DNA of 58,922 bases from Rivularia sp. T60_A2020_040 (GCA_015272215.1 JACYMD010000017.1:1-58922); one strand, 5' to 3'. Positions 37,765 through 47,046 are shown, numbered from the stretch's first letter. Numbers and translations are program-made. The notes: generated from the sequence alone by a model not told the origin.

Positions 37765-38148
37765 GATGCTTAATTCTCTCCTCACACTTAAATTTAGAAA
37801 AATCAAAAATACAGATATGCAGATGGTACACAAGATGCTTAGGTACCTTTTTTTAATCCCTGATATTAACCGACTACTGATTAGGAATAAACTAGATATT
37901 GGAAAAGGAAACGGAAACGGAATACACCCCAAACTTCAAAAAATAAACAACCGGATTTCTACACATTAACTAAACATAAACTAAATATTGAGTCAAGTAA
38001 TTTTACTCAAAATGTAGCTTTTCTGTGTTATAAATAACTAACTAACCCGGTTTTTTCTGGAAGACAAGGCATGATAAAAAAGTTACTAATACCATAACCA
38101 GAAGTTAATCAGACTTATTATTAACTACTTAGCTTCCACTGTCAATTA
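37765..38148. other. spacer between znuA and porin gene
   Basis: No gene. It contains the porin promoter and the end of znuA. No Zur-like box was seen here. Confidence 0.4.
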
Positions 38149-39183
38149 TTATTTCTGAAAAGCGGTATATTGACCTTCCAAACCTTCCACAATGGCTTTA
38201 GTATTAGCAGTTAACATTTTCTGATAACTATCAGCATCTGTTCCCGGTTCACCTAAACCATCAGCATATAATTTTTCCGGAGAAACTTTTACATTCGCTT
38301 CTTGAGCAACTCTTTCAATCAGTTTAGGACTATGAGTACTTTCAGCAAAAATTGTCGGTACGTTTTCCTGTTTAATTTGTTTTACTAGTTCAGCAATTCT
38401 GGCTGCTGTTGGTTGTGCTTCAGTACTCAAACCTTGAATAGCACCTTCGTACTCAATATTATATGCCTGAGTATAGTAACCTAAAGCATCGTGGGTGGTA
38501 ACTAATTTACGTTGATTTGCAGGTATTGTAGCGATATTTTTTTGAATCCAGCTATCGATTTGTTTGATTTCGCCGGTCACTTTTTCCGCATTAGTTGCAT
38601 ACAATTGAGCATTATCGGGAGAAACTTTCTCTAAATTACTACGAATCGCTTCTACCATTTGAATGCCATTTTGAGGATTATGCCATACATGGGGTTCTGG
38701 TGCTTTTTCTTCAGAATGTTTTTCTTCTCCCTCATGTTCCTCATGATCATGGTCATGTGCTTCCCCTATAATCGGTTTGGGTACTGCAACTTCATGAACT
38801 GCTACTTTCGGGGCTGTATTACTACTCGCTTCAACTAATTTGATGATACTCGGTTCAAAATCATAACCACCGTACAAAACTAAATTAGCCTGTTCAATCG
38901 CTTTACGATCATCAGGTTTGGGCTGATATGTGTGGGGATCTGAACCTGCATCTACCAAACACTTCAAATCAACAGTTTCAGCAGCTACTTGTTTGGTTAA
39001 GTCGCAAAGTACGCTTGTAGTGGCTACAACTAGGGGACGTTCTCCCGTAGTGCTGCTGGTGTTCACCGCAGAATCATTTTCCGTACCAGATTTGGAGTTA
39101 ACTTGCTCGTTGCCACCACAGCTAATTATACCGATAGCTAAAGTTAATGCCGCAATTGCGTTCAGAGGTAGTTTTCTAAACAT
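38149..39183 (-). CDS. znuA: zinc ABC transporter substrate-binding lipoprotein
   Basis: A 344-residue cluster A-I metal-binding protein. Lipobox at IISCGG (C22), then LVVATTSVLCDLTKQVA, H84 in GSDPHTYQP, a His/Glu-rich loop at 143-156 (HDHDHEEHEGEEKH) typical of zinc proteins, and H165/H168 in EPHVWHNP. It captures zinc for a ZnuBC transporter; those genes are not in the window. Two TGATAA-type boxes sit directly upstream (39208-39224, and a weaker one near 39270), so Zur repression is likely. Confidence 0.93.
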   Translation of the reverse strand: MFRKLPLNAIAALTLAIGIISCGGNEQVNSKSGTENDSAVNTSSTTGERPLVVATTSVLCDLTKQVAAETVDLKCLVDAGSDPHTYQPKPDDRKAIEQANLVLYGGYDFEPSIIKLVEASSNTAPKVAVHEVAVPKPIIGEAHDHDHEEHEGEEKHSEEKAPEPHVWHNPQNGIQMVEAIRSNLEKVSPDNAQLYATNAEKVTGEIKQIDSWIQKNIATIPANQRKLVTTHDALGYYTQAYNIEYEGAIQGLSTEAQPTAARIAELVKQIKQENVPTIFAESTHSPKLIERVAQEANVKVSPEKLYADGLGEPGTDADSYQKMLTANTKAIVEGLEGQYTAFQK

Positions 39184-39207
39184 TACTTATGAGAGTTTTA
39201 CAATAAA

Positions 39208-39224
39208 ATGATAATCGTTATCAT
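39208..39224. promoter_or_regulatory. Zur box upstream of znuA
   Basis: ATGATAATCGTTATCAT is a perfect palindrome (7-3-7), 24 bp before the znuA start. A second, weaker repeat with the same TTATCATACAG right half is at about 39278-39288. Confidence 0.8.
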
Positions 39225-39337
39225 ACAGCAGCTATTGCACTATTGTGAAGTAAGTTTTTAACATGAAATAATTATCATTATCATACAGTAAAAATTAATT
39301 TTTATCATAGTCAAGGATGTGATATCAGTATTTACCC

Positions 39338-39420
39338 ATGTCTTTACGGACACGCCCTCGCCGCACGCCCCCCGCGTGAACGCCGCCCAGACGGTCATCC
39401 TGGGGAACCAACAAAGCCCA
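39338..39420. repeat. GC-rich dispersed repeat
   Basis: A GC-rich segment with TTTACGGACACGCC and GCCGCACGCCCCCC... shares the ACGGACACGC motif with repeats near 730, 13820 and 19100. It is flanked downstream by TTACCCA heptamers (about 39508-39540). No gene. Confidence 0.45.
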
Positions 39421-39555
39421 CCGTTAAGATGGGCTAATTAAGTGCATATTCGCACAAACAAAAATATAACCTATTACTCTTGTCTCCGGATACTAGTAAT
39501 TTTCTATTACCAATTACCCATTACCCATTACCCATTACCAAAATCAAATGCTATG

Positions 39556-39572
39556 ATGATAACGATTATCAT
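39556..39572. promoter_or_regulatory. Zur box upstream of the FAD-enzyme gene
   Basis: ATGATAACGATTATCAT, a perfect 7-3-7 palindrome, ends 12 bp before the ATG at 39585. It shares the core with the znuA box, so the two genes are likely in one regulon. It also helps to decide the start. Confidence 0.8.
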
Positions 39573-39584
39573 TGTAGAAAATGT

Positions 39585-40826
39585 ATGGAAAGTAATCCAC
39601 CACACCTTTTGAAGAAAATCGACTTAGCGATTATTGGTGCTGGACCTCACGCTTTGACTTTGGTTGCTCATTTACTACAAAAAAGGCAAAAAATCCATTC
39701 CAAAATTGCGGTGTTTGATCCGAGTGGGAGATGGATGAATCAGTGGGAGCATCAATTTGCTGCATTGGAAATAGCGCATTTACGTTCTCCAGCTGTTCAT
39801 CATCCAGATCCGAATCCTTTTGCTTTACGTAAGTTTGCTGAGTCTCGTGGAAATGAATTTTACCCTCCCTACGTTTTACCGGGAACTCGGTTATTTAACG
39901 ATTTTTGTCAGGATGTAATTCACCGTTGCGATTTAGAAAATGTAGTTATAGGTGAAAAAATAACTCGAATTCAACCATTACGTAATCCCTTGTTGTCGCG
40001 GTTTCGTTTATGGTTGGGTTCAGGGGAATCAATCCTAGCGCGTCGAGTGGTGCTAGCAACTGGTAGCAGTCAATTACAAATACCGGATTGGGTAAATCAG
40101 ATAAATACAAAATATCCCGAAGATAAACTAATTCATTCTCATCTAATAGATTTACGTCAATTATATTTAGCTGGTGAAAGAGTATTGATTATTGGTGGAG
40201 GATTAACCAGCGGACATTTAGCAGTGGGTGCGATATCTCGCGGTGCAGAAGTGCAGATATCGATGCGACGACAATTGCAAGAAAAGATATTTGATGCAGA
40301 TGCAGGTTGGTTAGGACCGAAATATTTGAAAGGATTTTTTGCGGAATCAAATTTTGAACAACGTTTTACAATGATTCAACAAGCGCGTAACGGTGGTTCG
40401 ATGACACCTGCAATGGGAATCAAGCTGCGACAACAAGTGCGTCACGGTAAGCTGAAAATTCAGGAAAATATTCAAGTAGTTAAGGCTGAATGGACGGATA
40501 ATCATTGGCTGGTAAAATTTACTGATGGAAGCGAATATGAATGCGATCGCATTTGGTTATCTACCGGAACCCGTTTCGATGTCAATTGCGAACCTTTATT
40601 AGAAGAAGTTAGCAAGTCATATCCAATTCCTGTGGTGAAAGGTTTACCAGTTTTAGATGGTAACTTACAATGGAAAGGTTGCTCATTATTTATTATGGGT
40701 GGTTTAGCGGCTTTACAAGTTGGACCAACAGCCCGAAATTTATCGGGTGCAAGAATGGCTAGTGAGAAAATGCTCAAAGCAATTATTAAATCTCATGTTG
40801 TTCAAAGTCAAGCAAAGTCAGCGTAA
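39585..40826 (+). CDS. FAD/NAD(P)-binding oxidoreductase (SidA/lysine monooxygenase-like fold)
   Basis: A 413-residue flavoprotein with an N-terminal FAD motif (LAIIGAGPHALTLVAHL) and an internal NADPH motif (VLIIGGGLTSGHLAVGAI). The layout resembles class B flavin monooxygenases and the FAD/NAD(P)-binding protein group (SidA/PvdA-like). The ATG at 39585 (MESNPPHLLKK) is chosen because the upstream frame reads through heptamer repeats and the Zur box; it would make a 448-residue protein with a repeat-derived N terminus. The strong Zur box 12 bp upstream implies a role in zinc shortage, perhaps in metallophore formation, but the substrate is unknown. Confidence 0.8.
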   Translation: MESNPPHLLKKIDLAIIGAGPHALTLVAHLLQKRQKIHSKIAVFDPSGRWMNQWEHQFAALEIAHLRSPAVHHPDPNPFALRKFAESRGNEFYPPYVLPGTRLFNDFCQDVIHRCDLENVVIGEKITRIQPLRNPLLSRFRLWLGSGESILARRVVLATGSSQLQIPDWVNQINTKYPEDKLIHSHLIDLRQLYLAGERVLIIGGGLTSGHLAVGAISRGAEVQISMRRQLQEKIFDADAGWLGPKYLKGFFAESNFEQRFTMIQQARNGGSMTPAMGIKLRQQVRHGKLKIQENIQVVKAEWTDNHWLVKFTDGSEYECDRIWLSTGTRFDVNCEPLLEEVSKSYPIPVVKGLPVLDGNLQWKGCSLFIMGGLAALQVGPTARNLSGARMASEKMLKAIIKSHVVQSQAKSA

Positions 40827-41015
40827 GCAGTTGACAGTGGACAGTGGACAGTGGACAGTTGACAGTGGACAGTGGACAGTTGACAGTGGACAGTGGACAG
40901 TGGACAGTTGACAGTTGATGGTGGTTAGTTGATGGTTGACAGTGGACAGTTGACAGTTGATGGTGGTTAGTTGATGGTTGATGGTGGTTAGTTGATGGTT
41001 GATGGTTGAGAGTTA
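40827..41015. repeat. heptanucleotide STRR array
   Basis: A ~190-bp tandem array of 7-bp units, mainly CAGTGGA and CAGTTGA, shading into GTTAGTTGATGGTTGATGG variants. It lies between the FAD-enzyme gene and the WD40 gene. It is a typical cyanobacterial short tandem repeat; any open frame through it is spurious. Confidence 0.9.
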
Positions 41016-41040
41016 ACCATTCTTTGGAGAAATTTAATTT

Positions 41041-42114
41041 TCAAGAAAAACCAAGTCCACGACTAGCTTTAGACCAAATTATGACTTCTCCATTTTGACC
41101 TCCAGCAGCAATTTTACTTGCTTGGGGATGCCATGCAACACAAGAAAAGCCGTTATTAGCACCTTGGAGAACGATTGATAGTTTCTTGGCTTTCTTCCAT
41201 AAACAAAGCCAACCGTCAGCAGCAGCAGAAGCAAGCATCAAGCTATCGGGTGCAAATTCTATTGCTTCGACAATATCACTGTGATTGCTTAATACAGTCG
41301 CACCCCAACCCAAAGATGTGTCATCTTGTTTTTCCCATACAACTATACCTTCGGCGCTAGAAGATGCTAATAATGGTTCTTTTTTCGATGTACTAACTTT
41401 TGACCATACTAAATGACGAATTTTACCAGGAAAACCATGCATTAACCAAGGCTCGGCTTGTTTCGCATTAATAATAAAATCTGTTTGCAATACACAGATA
41501 GTTCGATCCATATTACCCGAAGCAATATATTTACCATCTTCAGACCAAGCCACAGTTAGACTAGCGGATGGTACACTAAAAAAATATGGGTCTTGATCCC
41601 ATTCATGAGAACGCCAAATTTTCACACCTTGATAACCAGCAATTGCCAGAAATTTACCATCATGACTCCAGTCAATACTCAGTACTGAAGAATTATCAAA
41701 GTTTAAGGTGACAACAATTTCTTGAATATCTGCATCCCAAACCTGTACATAACGTCCCAAACTAAAAGCTAGTAAATTGTTGCGGGGACTCCATGCTAAT
41801 TTATCTACCCAAGCCGGTGCATTTTCCAAAGTAGCAACAACTTGATTATTAGAAGTAATCCAAATTTTTACTTTACCATCTTGTCCCCCTACTGCAAGAA
41901 ATTGTCCATCCGCAGAAAAACTCATTCCATCAATAGATGTATTAGTTACTTCTTGCAAAGCGATTAATTCTTTTTCTACTAATAACTTCACTTCTCCAGC
42001 CGCAGAAGTCATCGCTAAAGTATTACCATCAGGAGACCAATTTATAGCGGTTATATAATCAGAAAGTGTACAATTCCAATCCAAATCAAAGTCAGTAGAT
42101 TTAATTGTTTTCAT
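41041..42114 (-). CDS. WD40-repeat protein
   Basis: A 357-residue beta-propeller with about seven WD-like blades, for example INWSPDGNTLAMTSAAGEVK, MSFSADGQFLAVGGQDGKVKIW, VAWSEDGKYIASGNMDRTI, IEFAPDSLMLASAAADGWLCLW and VAWHPQASKIAAGGQNGEVIIW. It is cytoplasmic and has no other domain. WD40 proteins of this kind often accompany cyanobacterial zinc-homeostasis genes (COG0523 GTPases), and znuA with its Zur boxes is close. No box was seen upstream of this one. Probably a scaffold or metal-chaperone partner. Confidence 0.85.
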   Translation of the reverse strand: MKTIKSTDFDLDWNCTLSDYITAINWSPDGNTLAMTSAAGEVKLLVEKELIALQEVTNTSIDGMSFSADGQFLAVGGQDGKVKIWITSNNQVVATLENAPAWVDKLAWSPRNNLLAFSLGRYVQVWDADIQEIVVTLNFDNSSVLSIDWSHDGKFLAIAGYQGVKIWRSHEWDQDPYFFSVPSASLTVAWSEDGKYIASGNMDRTICVLQTDFIINAKQAEPWLMHGFPGKIRHLVWSKVSTSKKEPLLASSSAEGIVVWEKQDDTSLGWGATVLSNHSDIVEAIEFAPDSLMLASAAADGWLCLWKKAKKLSIVLQGANNGFSCVAWHPQASKIAAGGQNGEVIIWSKASRGLGFS

Positions 42115-42515
42115 TTTATTTTACCTTTTTCAATCGATTTTATCTGCTTGCAAAAAAAAATAGCCGTTATTGAATTTTGTTTGTGAACTTATATTTTCTA
42201 TATAAATATAACAACTATTAGTCCAAATCATTAATTATGAAGGGTAATTTAAGGTTCGTAGTGAGGGATTTATCCCTCAAATCAAGGGCTAAAGCCCGGA
42301 GCTACAAACTATCAAAACTAATGGGACAGAACACTAGTCCAAATCATTAATTATCAAGGGTAATTTAAGGTTCGTAGTTGCGCTGTCTTCGCCTCATCCA
42401 CCAGGAATCCAGAGGGAACCAAGCCCAACTACAATAGAGTTAGCGATCGCCAGTGGAATTTGAAAATTTGCAGTCGTGCCACTGGCTTTATTTTCCATAA
42501 AAAATGTCATCGACT
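42115..42515. repeat. MITE-like palindromic elements, family A copies 2 and 2'
   Basis: Bases 42216-42345 hold a family A copy (GAGGGATTTATCCCTCAAATC and AAGGGCTAAAGCCC core). A ~44-bp unit starting TAGTCCAAATCATTAATTAT occurs at 42219 and again at 42335, so one unit has been partly duplicated 116 bp apart. The rest of the spacer is non-coding. Confidence 0.65.
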
Positions 42516-44093
42516 TTATTTAATTTCGTATCTCGTAATAATTGTTACTCCTTGTCTGCCATTAGAACTGGGTTTGAGTTTCCATTTACGGGCTAAACTC
42601 AAATGATAATTATCTAATCTGCTGTTTCCGCTACCACTAACTAAGTCCACATTAATCACATTACCTTGAGCATCCGTATCTACAGATACCGTTACGTTAC
42701 CTTCTATTTCATCTGCTTTTGCCCAAGACGGATAGCTTGTATTACATCGCCGACAGGCAGCGCGTCCGTCGCCATCACCAACTGAATCCGCCGTACCTTT
42801 ACCTAACCCATTTCCATTTTTAGTATCATTAGTACTGGGTGTAGTCGCAACTTGATTACCTCCAGTAATAGGTCGTTTTCTTCTAGGAGCATTATCGCTA
42901 CTTTCGCCGGTAGAAGCATTACTATTACTATTGCTATTACTAGAAGAATCAGGTAAGGAAGGTGCTGTATCTCGGTTTTTTCTAATTCCTGAAAGAGTAT
43001 CTCTTAAGTTTTGATTGTCTTGTTGACTTGGCTGTGTTGGTGGTTCTATGGGAGGATTAACGGCTGTTGTTCTAGAATCTCGTTGTTGTGCCAGTAGACG
43101 TTTTAAATCTTCGGAGGCTTGACTTGGCTGTGTTGGTGGTTCTATGGGAGGTTTAACAGGAGCAGGAATTTCTCGTGCTGTTCTAGAATCTCGTTGTTGT
43201 GCCAGTAGACGTTTTAAATCTTCAGAGGCTTGACTTGGCTGTGTTGGTGGTTCTATGGGAGGTTCAACAGCAGCAGGAATTTCTCGTGCTGTTCTAGAAT
43301 CTCGTTGTTGTGCGAGTTCACGCAAACGCCTTAAATCTTCGGAAGTTTTTGGTTGCGGTATTGGTGGTTCTGGAGGAGTAACGACTGTTGTTCTAGAATC
43401 TCGTTCTTGTGCAAGTAAACGTCTTAAATCTTCGGAAGCTTCATTTGGTTGTGTTGGTGGTTCAATGGGAGGTTCAACAGGAGCAGGAAGTTCCCGTGCT
43501 GTTCTAAGTTCCGGTTCAGGTTGTGTAGGAATATTATTCTCAGGGATGGATTCTGGTTTTTGCTCTGGAATAACTGGCTGTTCCCTTGCGACAACAGGAG
43601 GAGTAGATGGTTCTTTGAATGGTTCAAAGGGGACTAGTTTTGGTTTCGGAAGGGGTTCTGCTACAGATGGTGCTTCGGGAGTAATTCTCGGTTGTGTGGG
43701 TATGGGTTCAGGTAAAGAACTTGGACTTCCACCGCTAATTTGAGATTGGCGGTTAGGAATTTCTAAATCCGGTTCAATTTTAGTTGTATCGGGAACAGGA
43801 GGCTTTATTTCTGGCTCTTTTTGTATTTTTTCTAATTTAGGCTCGATTTTTTTCGGTTCTGGTTTTGGTTTTATTTCTTCTTTCGGTTCAATTTCTTCTA
43901 TAGGAATATCAAGAAGAGTTATTTCAACTGGTTCCTCCTCCACTTGGGGAATCCTGCTTAACAGCCTGCCAATACCCGAAGCTAACAACACAATATGAAA
44001 TAGTAGCGAGCCGACTAAACTACACGCTAAAAAAATTCGTAGAGCTTTTAATTCTCTCTCTCGCTGTTGTAGCACTGTATTTGCAAAGCTCAT
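42516..44093 (-). CDS. tonB: TonB-type energy transducer with long proline-rich repeat region
   Basis: A 525-residue TonB. One N-terminal membrane anchor (about 18-45), a very long Pro/Glu/Lys-rich spacer (about 50-360), a low-complexity Ser/Asn segment, and a C-terminal TonB domain (about 445-525: YPSWAKADEIEGNVTVSV, ...LSLARKWKLKP). The spacer contains several ~37-residue repeats (EPPIEPPTQPSQASEDLKRLL, then AQQRDSRTAREIPAP). TonB spans the periplasm to power siderophore receptors. ExbB and ExbD genes lie divergently beside it, and siderophore genes follow. Confidence 0.88.
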   Translation of the reverse strand: MSFANTVLQQRERELKALRIFLACSLVGSLLFHIVLLASGIGRLLSRIPQVEEEPVEITLLDIPIEEIEPKEEIKPKPEPKKIEPKLEKIQKEPEIKPPVPDTTKIEPDLEIPNRQSQISGGSPSSLPEPIPTQPRITPEAPSVAEPLPKPKLVPFEPFKEPSTPPVVAREQPVIPEQKPESIPENNIPTQPEPELRTARELPAPVEPPIEPPTQPNEASEDLRRLLAQERDSRTTVVTPPEPPIPQPKTSEDLRRLRELAQQRDSRTAREIPAAVEPPIEPPTQPSQASEDLKRLLAQQRDSRTAREIPAPVKPPIEPPTQPSQASEDLKRLLAQQRDSRTTAVNPPIEPPTQPSQQDNQNLRDTLSGIRKNRDTAPSLPDSSSNSNSNSNASTGESSDNAPRRKRPITGGNQVATTPSTNDTKNGNGLGKGTADSVGDGDGRAACRRCNTSYPSWAKADEIEGNVTVSVDTDAQGNVINVDLVSGSGNSRLDNYHLSLARKWKLKPSSNGRQGVTIITRYEIK

Positions 44094-44509
44094 GGTTAAA
44101 ATCTATTAATTGATATATTTTTGCATTAACTTAGGATTTTAGAATAATTAATTATAAAAGTCAATTAATTTGTCAACAATTATTTAATAACTTGTTGCAA
44201 TTATCGAATTAAATATACCTTTAACTTTAAGTTTAAATTACATTGCGATCGCAAATACTATTGTCAGAATAAAAACGCTCAAAGTCTTGATATTGCATTT
44301 ATTGAATATCTGTAATATTGATAATTGTCTTTGTACAGCACGTTGTTTTACAAAGTAATAATACCTTGAGACTCAATTCTTTGTTGATTTTTAATACCTA
44401 AAAGAGATTGACATTTATTATCATCTGTTATAAGTTGATTTGATAAGTTCTGTCATCTGCGCCTTTTGACGGTAGTAGTGACTTTTATTAATGTACTTGA
44501 GAGCTATAC
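44094..44509. promoter_or_regulatory. divergent tonB/exbB promoter region
   Basis: A 416-bp AT-rich spacer between tonB and exbB. TTTATTATCATCTGTTATAA at about 44411-44430 is a weak Fur-box candidate; a HIP1 site is at 44245. No gene. Confidence 0.4.
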
Positions 44510-45145
44510 ATGGGAATACAGAATCTATTCTCCGCAGGTGGCATTGTGATGATTCCACTGCTGGGTTTTTCAATATTGGCATTAGCGCTGATTGTCGAAA
44601 GAATAAGGTTTTGGCTGAAAATAAATAATCGTCAAACTAAAGTAGTACGAGATATCTTAAATCTCTATCGTCGCAACAATGTCGTGGGTGCAATTGATGG
44701 ATTGAGAAAGAACGCAGATTTACCTATCGCTCGGATGTTTCTGACTGCTTTAGAGTTAGAAGAACCGACTCCCGAAGAATTTCGTTTAGCATTGGAAAGT
44801 GAAGCACAAGCGGAGATTCCTTTACTCAAACGCTTTCAAACTATATTTGATACTATAATCTCTCTCGCACCGTTATTAGGTCTTCTTGGTACAGTATTAG
44901 GACTAATTACTTCCTTTGCTTCTTTAAATCTTGGTGATGTGGGTGGTTCTCAAACAGGGGATGTAGTTGGTGGTATTAGTGAAGCACTGGTTTCCACTGC
45001 TGCGGGATTGATTGTAGCAATTTTCACGCTTTTATTTGCCAATACCTTTCGAGCAATGTATCAAAGACAAATGGCATTGATTCAAGAATACGGTGGGGAG
45101 TTAGAATTGCTTTACCGTCGTCGTTACGAAAGAGGAATAGAATAA
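44510..45145 (+). CDS. exbB: ExbB / TolQ-family proton channel protein
   Basis: A 211-residue MotA/TolQ/ExbB protein with three membrane helices (about 15-35, 120-145, 160-185) and the signature LAPLLGLLGTVLGLITSF, then GGISEALVSTAAGLIVAI. With ExbD it forms the proton-driven motor that energises TonB. The exbD gene starts 6 bp downstream. Together with the divergent tonB and the siderophore genes it completes an iron-uptake energy unit. Confidence 0.92.
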   Translation: MGIQNLFSAGGIVMIPLLGFSILALALIVERIRFWLKINNRQTKVVRDILNLYRRNNVVGAIDGLRKNADLPIARMFLTALELEEPTPEEFRLALESEAQAEIPLLKRFQTIFDTIISLAPLLGLLGTVLGLITSFASLNLGDVGGSQTGDVVGGISEALVSTAAGLIVAIFTLLFANTFRAMYQRQMALIQEYGGELELLYRRRYERGIE

Positions 45146-45151
45146 AAGATT

Positions 45152-45556
45152 ATGCGTCTACCTGATGAACCGGATATACCAGCGCAAATTAATATCGTCC
45201 CCATGATAGATGTGATATTTGCAATTTTGACATTTTTTGTGATGTCAACATTATTTTTAACTCGTCAAGAAGGATTACCAGTAAATTTACCTCAAGCATC
45301 CACTGCAAAACAAGCCGCTGAACCAGCAAGAGTGACTTTGACAGTAGACAAGACTGGAAATTTATTTTTGAACAAGCAGCCGATTACTTTGGAAGGGTTA
45401 GAAGCGGGGGTGAAAGAACAAGTCAAACCCGAACAGCCTTTAATGGTGGTGTTGAATGCTGATGAAGGGGTGAATCACGGCAAAATTGTTGAGGTGATGG
45501 ATAAAGTGCGACGGGTGAAGGGTGCTTCTTTAGCGATCGCTACTCGTCGAGATTAA
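45152..45556 (+). CDS. exbD: ExbD / TolR-family protein
   Basis: A 134-residue ExbD with one N-terminal membrane helix holding the key Asp (VPMIDVIFAILTFFVM) and a periplasmic C-terminal domain (residues 45-134). It follows exbB by 6 bp, so it is co-transcribed. It acts as the proton-motive stator partner of ExbB for TonB. Length and motif are complete. Confidence 0.92.
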   Translation: MRLPDEPDIPAQINIVPMIDVIFAILTFFVMSTLFLTRQEGLPVNLPQASTAKQAAEPARVTLTVDKTGNLFLNKQPITLEGLEAGVKEQVKPEQPLMVVLNADEGVNHGKIVEVMDKVRRVKGASLAIATRRD

Positions 45557-45931
45557 TTAAATCAACTAACCGTATTATATCGGTTTTATTGTCATCAAAA
45601 TATGCATCTATTGAATTAAATGTCAAATGTAGAGACGTAGCAATGCTACGTCTTTAAAAAGAAAGTTGAATAAATAAATTTTCGCAAAAAATTATATGTA
45701 GGGCTTACTGTTGGGACTTGAAAAGCCTTGTATTTTAAGACTTAAATGTGATTTTTACTCTAAAAAAGTGCAAGATATTTGGGGTAAGGTCTTTATCATA
45801 CCTTGGACTTATAATTGATACTCGTTCAAAAATCAGAAAAAAATAGGGGTGAAACTTTTGCCTCTTGCCTCTTGCCTCTTGCAAGAAAGCCTTTTGCCTA
45901 TCCCTACTAGAAGATTTTTACAGCAAACCCT
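45557..45931. other. spacer after exbD with hairpin and heptamers
   Basis: A perfect inverted repeat at 45633-45653 (arms AGACGTAGCA, one-base loop) resembles a terminator after exbD, and CTTGCCT heptamers lie at about 45858-45900. No gene. Confidence 0.55.
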
Positions 45932-46933
45932 ATGTATATATTATCAAACCGAAAACCTGTAATAGGGTTAATAATCGGATGCTTGGTGCTTGTAATCTGT
46001 GTTGTTTTCAGCGTCACTTTGGGTGCGGCAAAAATTCCTCTGGATACGATTTATCAATCGTTTCTGTCTTTTGATGCTTCCAGAGAACATTTAATCATTC
46101 ATACTGTGAGATTACCGCGATCGCTATTAGCAATCTTAGTCGGTGGATCAATATCGGTTGCAGGTGCCTTGATGCAAGGTGTGACACGCAATCCTCTGGC
46201 TGATCCAGGAATTTTGGGAGTAAGTTCCGGTGCAGCTTTTTCGGTGGTGATGGCAATTTTCTTATTTAGTGCATCTTCTCCGAGTATCTACATTTGGTAT
46301 GCGTTTTTGGGTGCGGGTGTGGCTGCTTTTAGCGTTTATTTTCTGGCTTCTTTAGGACGAGGTGGAGCGACACCCTTGAATCTTACCATAGCCGGGGCAG
46401 CAATTAGCAGCTTACTTGCTTCATTGACTTCGGGAATATTAATTGTCAGTCAACGCACTTTAGAAGAAATTCGTTTTTGGTTGGCTGGTTCTTTAGCAGG
46501 TACAGATACAAGTGTTATTCTCCAAGTTTTACCTTATATTTGTATCGGCATGATATTGGCTTTAGTAATCTCCCCCCAAGTGACGATTTTGAGTTTAGGG
46601 GAAGATATTGCTTCAGGTTTAGGACAAAAAACTGTAGGTGTAAAAATTGCGGCGGTTATCTGCGTTTTATTGTTAGATGGTAGTGCGGTAGCGGTTGCTG
46701 GTGGGATCGGATTTATCGGTTTGGTGATTCCCCATATTGTCAGATTTATCGTCGGAGTCGATTACCGTTGGATTATTCCTTATAGTGCATTATTTGGAGC
46801 CATATTACTGTTAGTTGCCGATATTTTTGCTCGATTGCTTATTCAACCGCAAGAGATTCCAGTGGGGATTATGACAGCTTTAATCGGTGCGCCATTTTTT
46901 GTTTATTTAGCTAAAACCAAGGTGAAGAAATGA
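45932..46933 (+). CDS. FecCD-family ferric-siderophore/iron ABC permease
   Basis: A 333-residue permease with about ten membrane helices. Motifs VRLPRSLLAILVGGSISVAG, NPLADPGILGVSSGAAFSVV and GFIGLVIPHIVRFIVG are diagnostic of the FecCD/BtuC family. It imports siderophore-bound iron with a binding protein and ATPase. Only this permease is intact in the window; a second permease gene at 58151 is truncated, and no ATPase gene is present. The binding-protein gene at 47047 is convergent with it. Confidence 0.92.
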   Translation: MYILSNRKPVIGLIIGCLVLVICVVFSVTLGAAKIPLDTIYQSFLSFDASREHLIIHTVRLPRSLLAILVGGSISVAGALMQGVTRNPLADPGILGVSSGAAFSVVMAIFLFSASSPSIYIWYAFLGAGVAAFSVYFLASLGRGGATPLNLTIAGAAISSLLASLTSGILIVSQRTLEEIRFWLAGSLAGTDTSVILQVLPYICIGMILALVISPQVTILSLGEDIASGLGQKTVGVKIAAVICVLLLDGSAVAVAGGIGFIGLVIPHIVRFIVGVDYRWIIPYSALFGAILLLVADIFARLLIQPQEIPVGIMTALIGAPFFVYLAKTKVKK

Positions 46934-47046
46934 AAACTTGTTTACTAGCCAACAGCAAATCCATCAAACTGTCGCATAAATGGTGAATGAGAATTTATAG
47001 CTAGCATATTGCTCTAAAACTTGTTTTATTAAAAGTCGATATTTTT

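Noticed and set aside
37765-37932. N-terminal extension of the porin gene
   Set aside because: The extension would place the signal peptide at residue 57; the ATG at 37764 has a ribosome site and a normal signal.
40720-40911. Open frame ending in a heptamer repeat (VDSGQWT units)
   Set aside because: It reads the STRR array in a different frame from the FAD enzyme and has no independent support.
40827-41015. CRISPR array
   Set aside because: The repeats are 7 bp, directly tandem and without unique spacers; no cas genes are nearby.
43255-43743. A 162-codon Ser/Gly-rich open frame on the plus strand
   Set aside because: It is antisense to the proline-rich repeats of tonB; repeat composition keeps the frame open.
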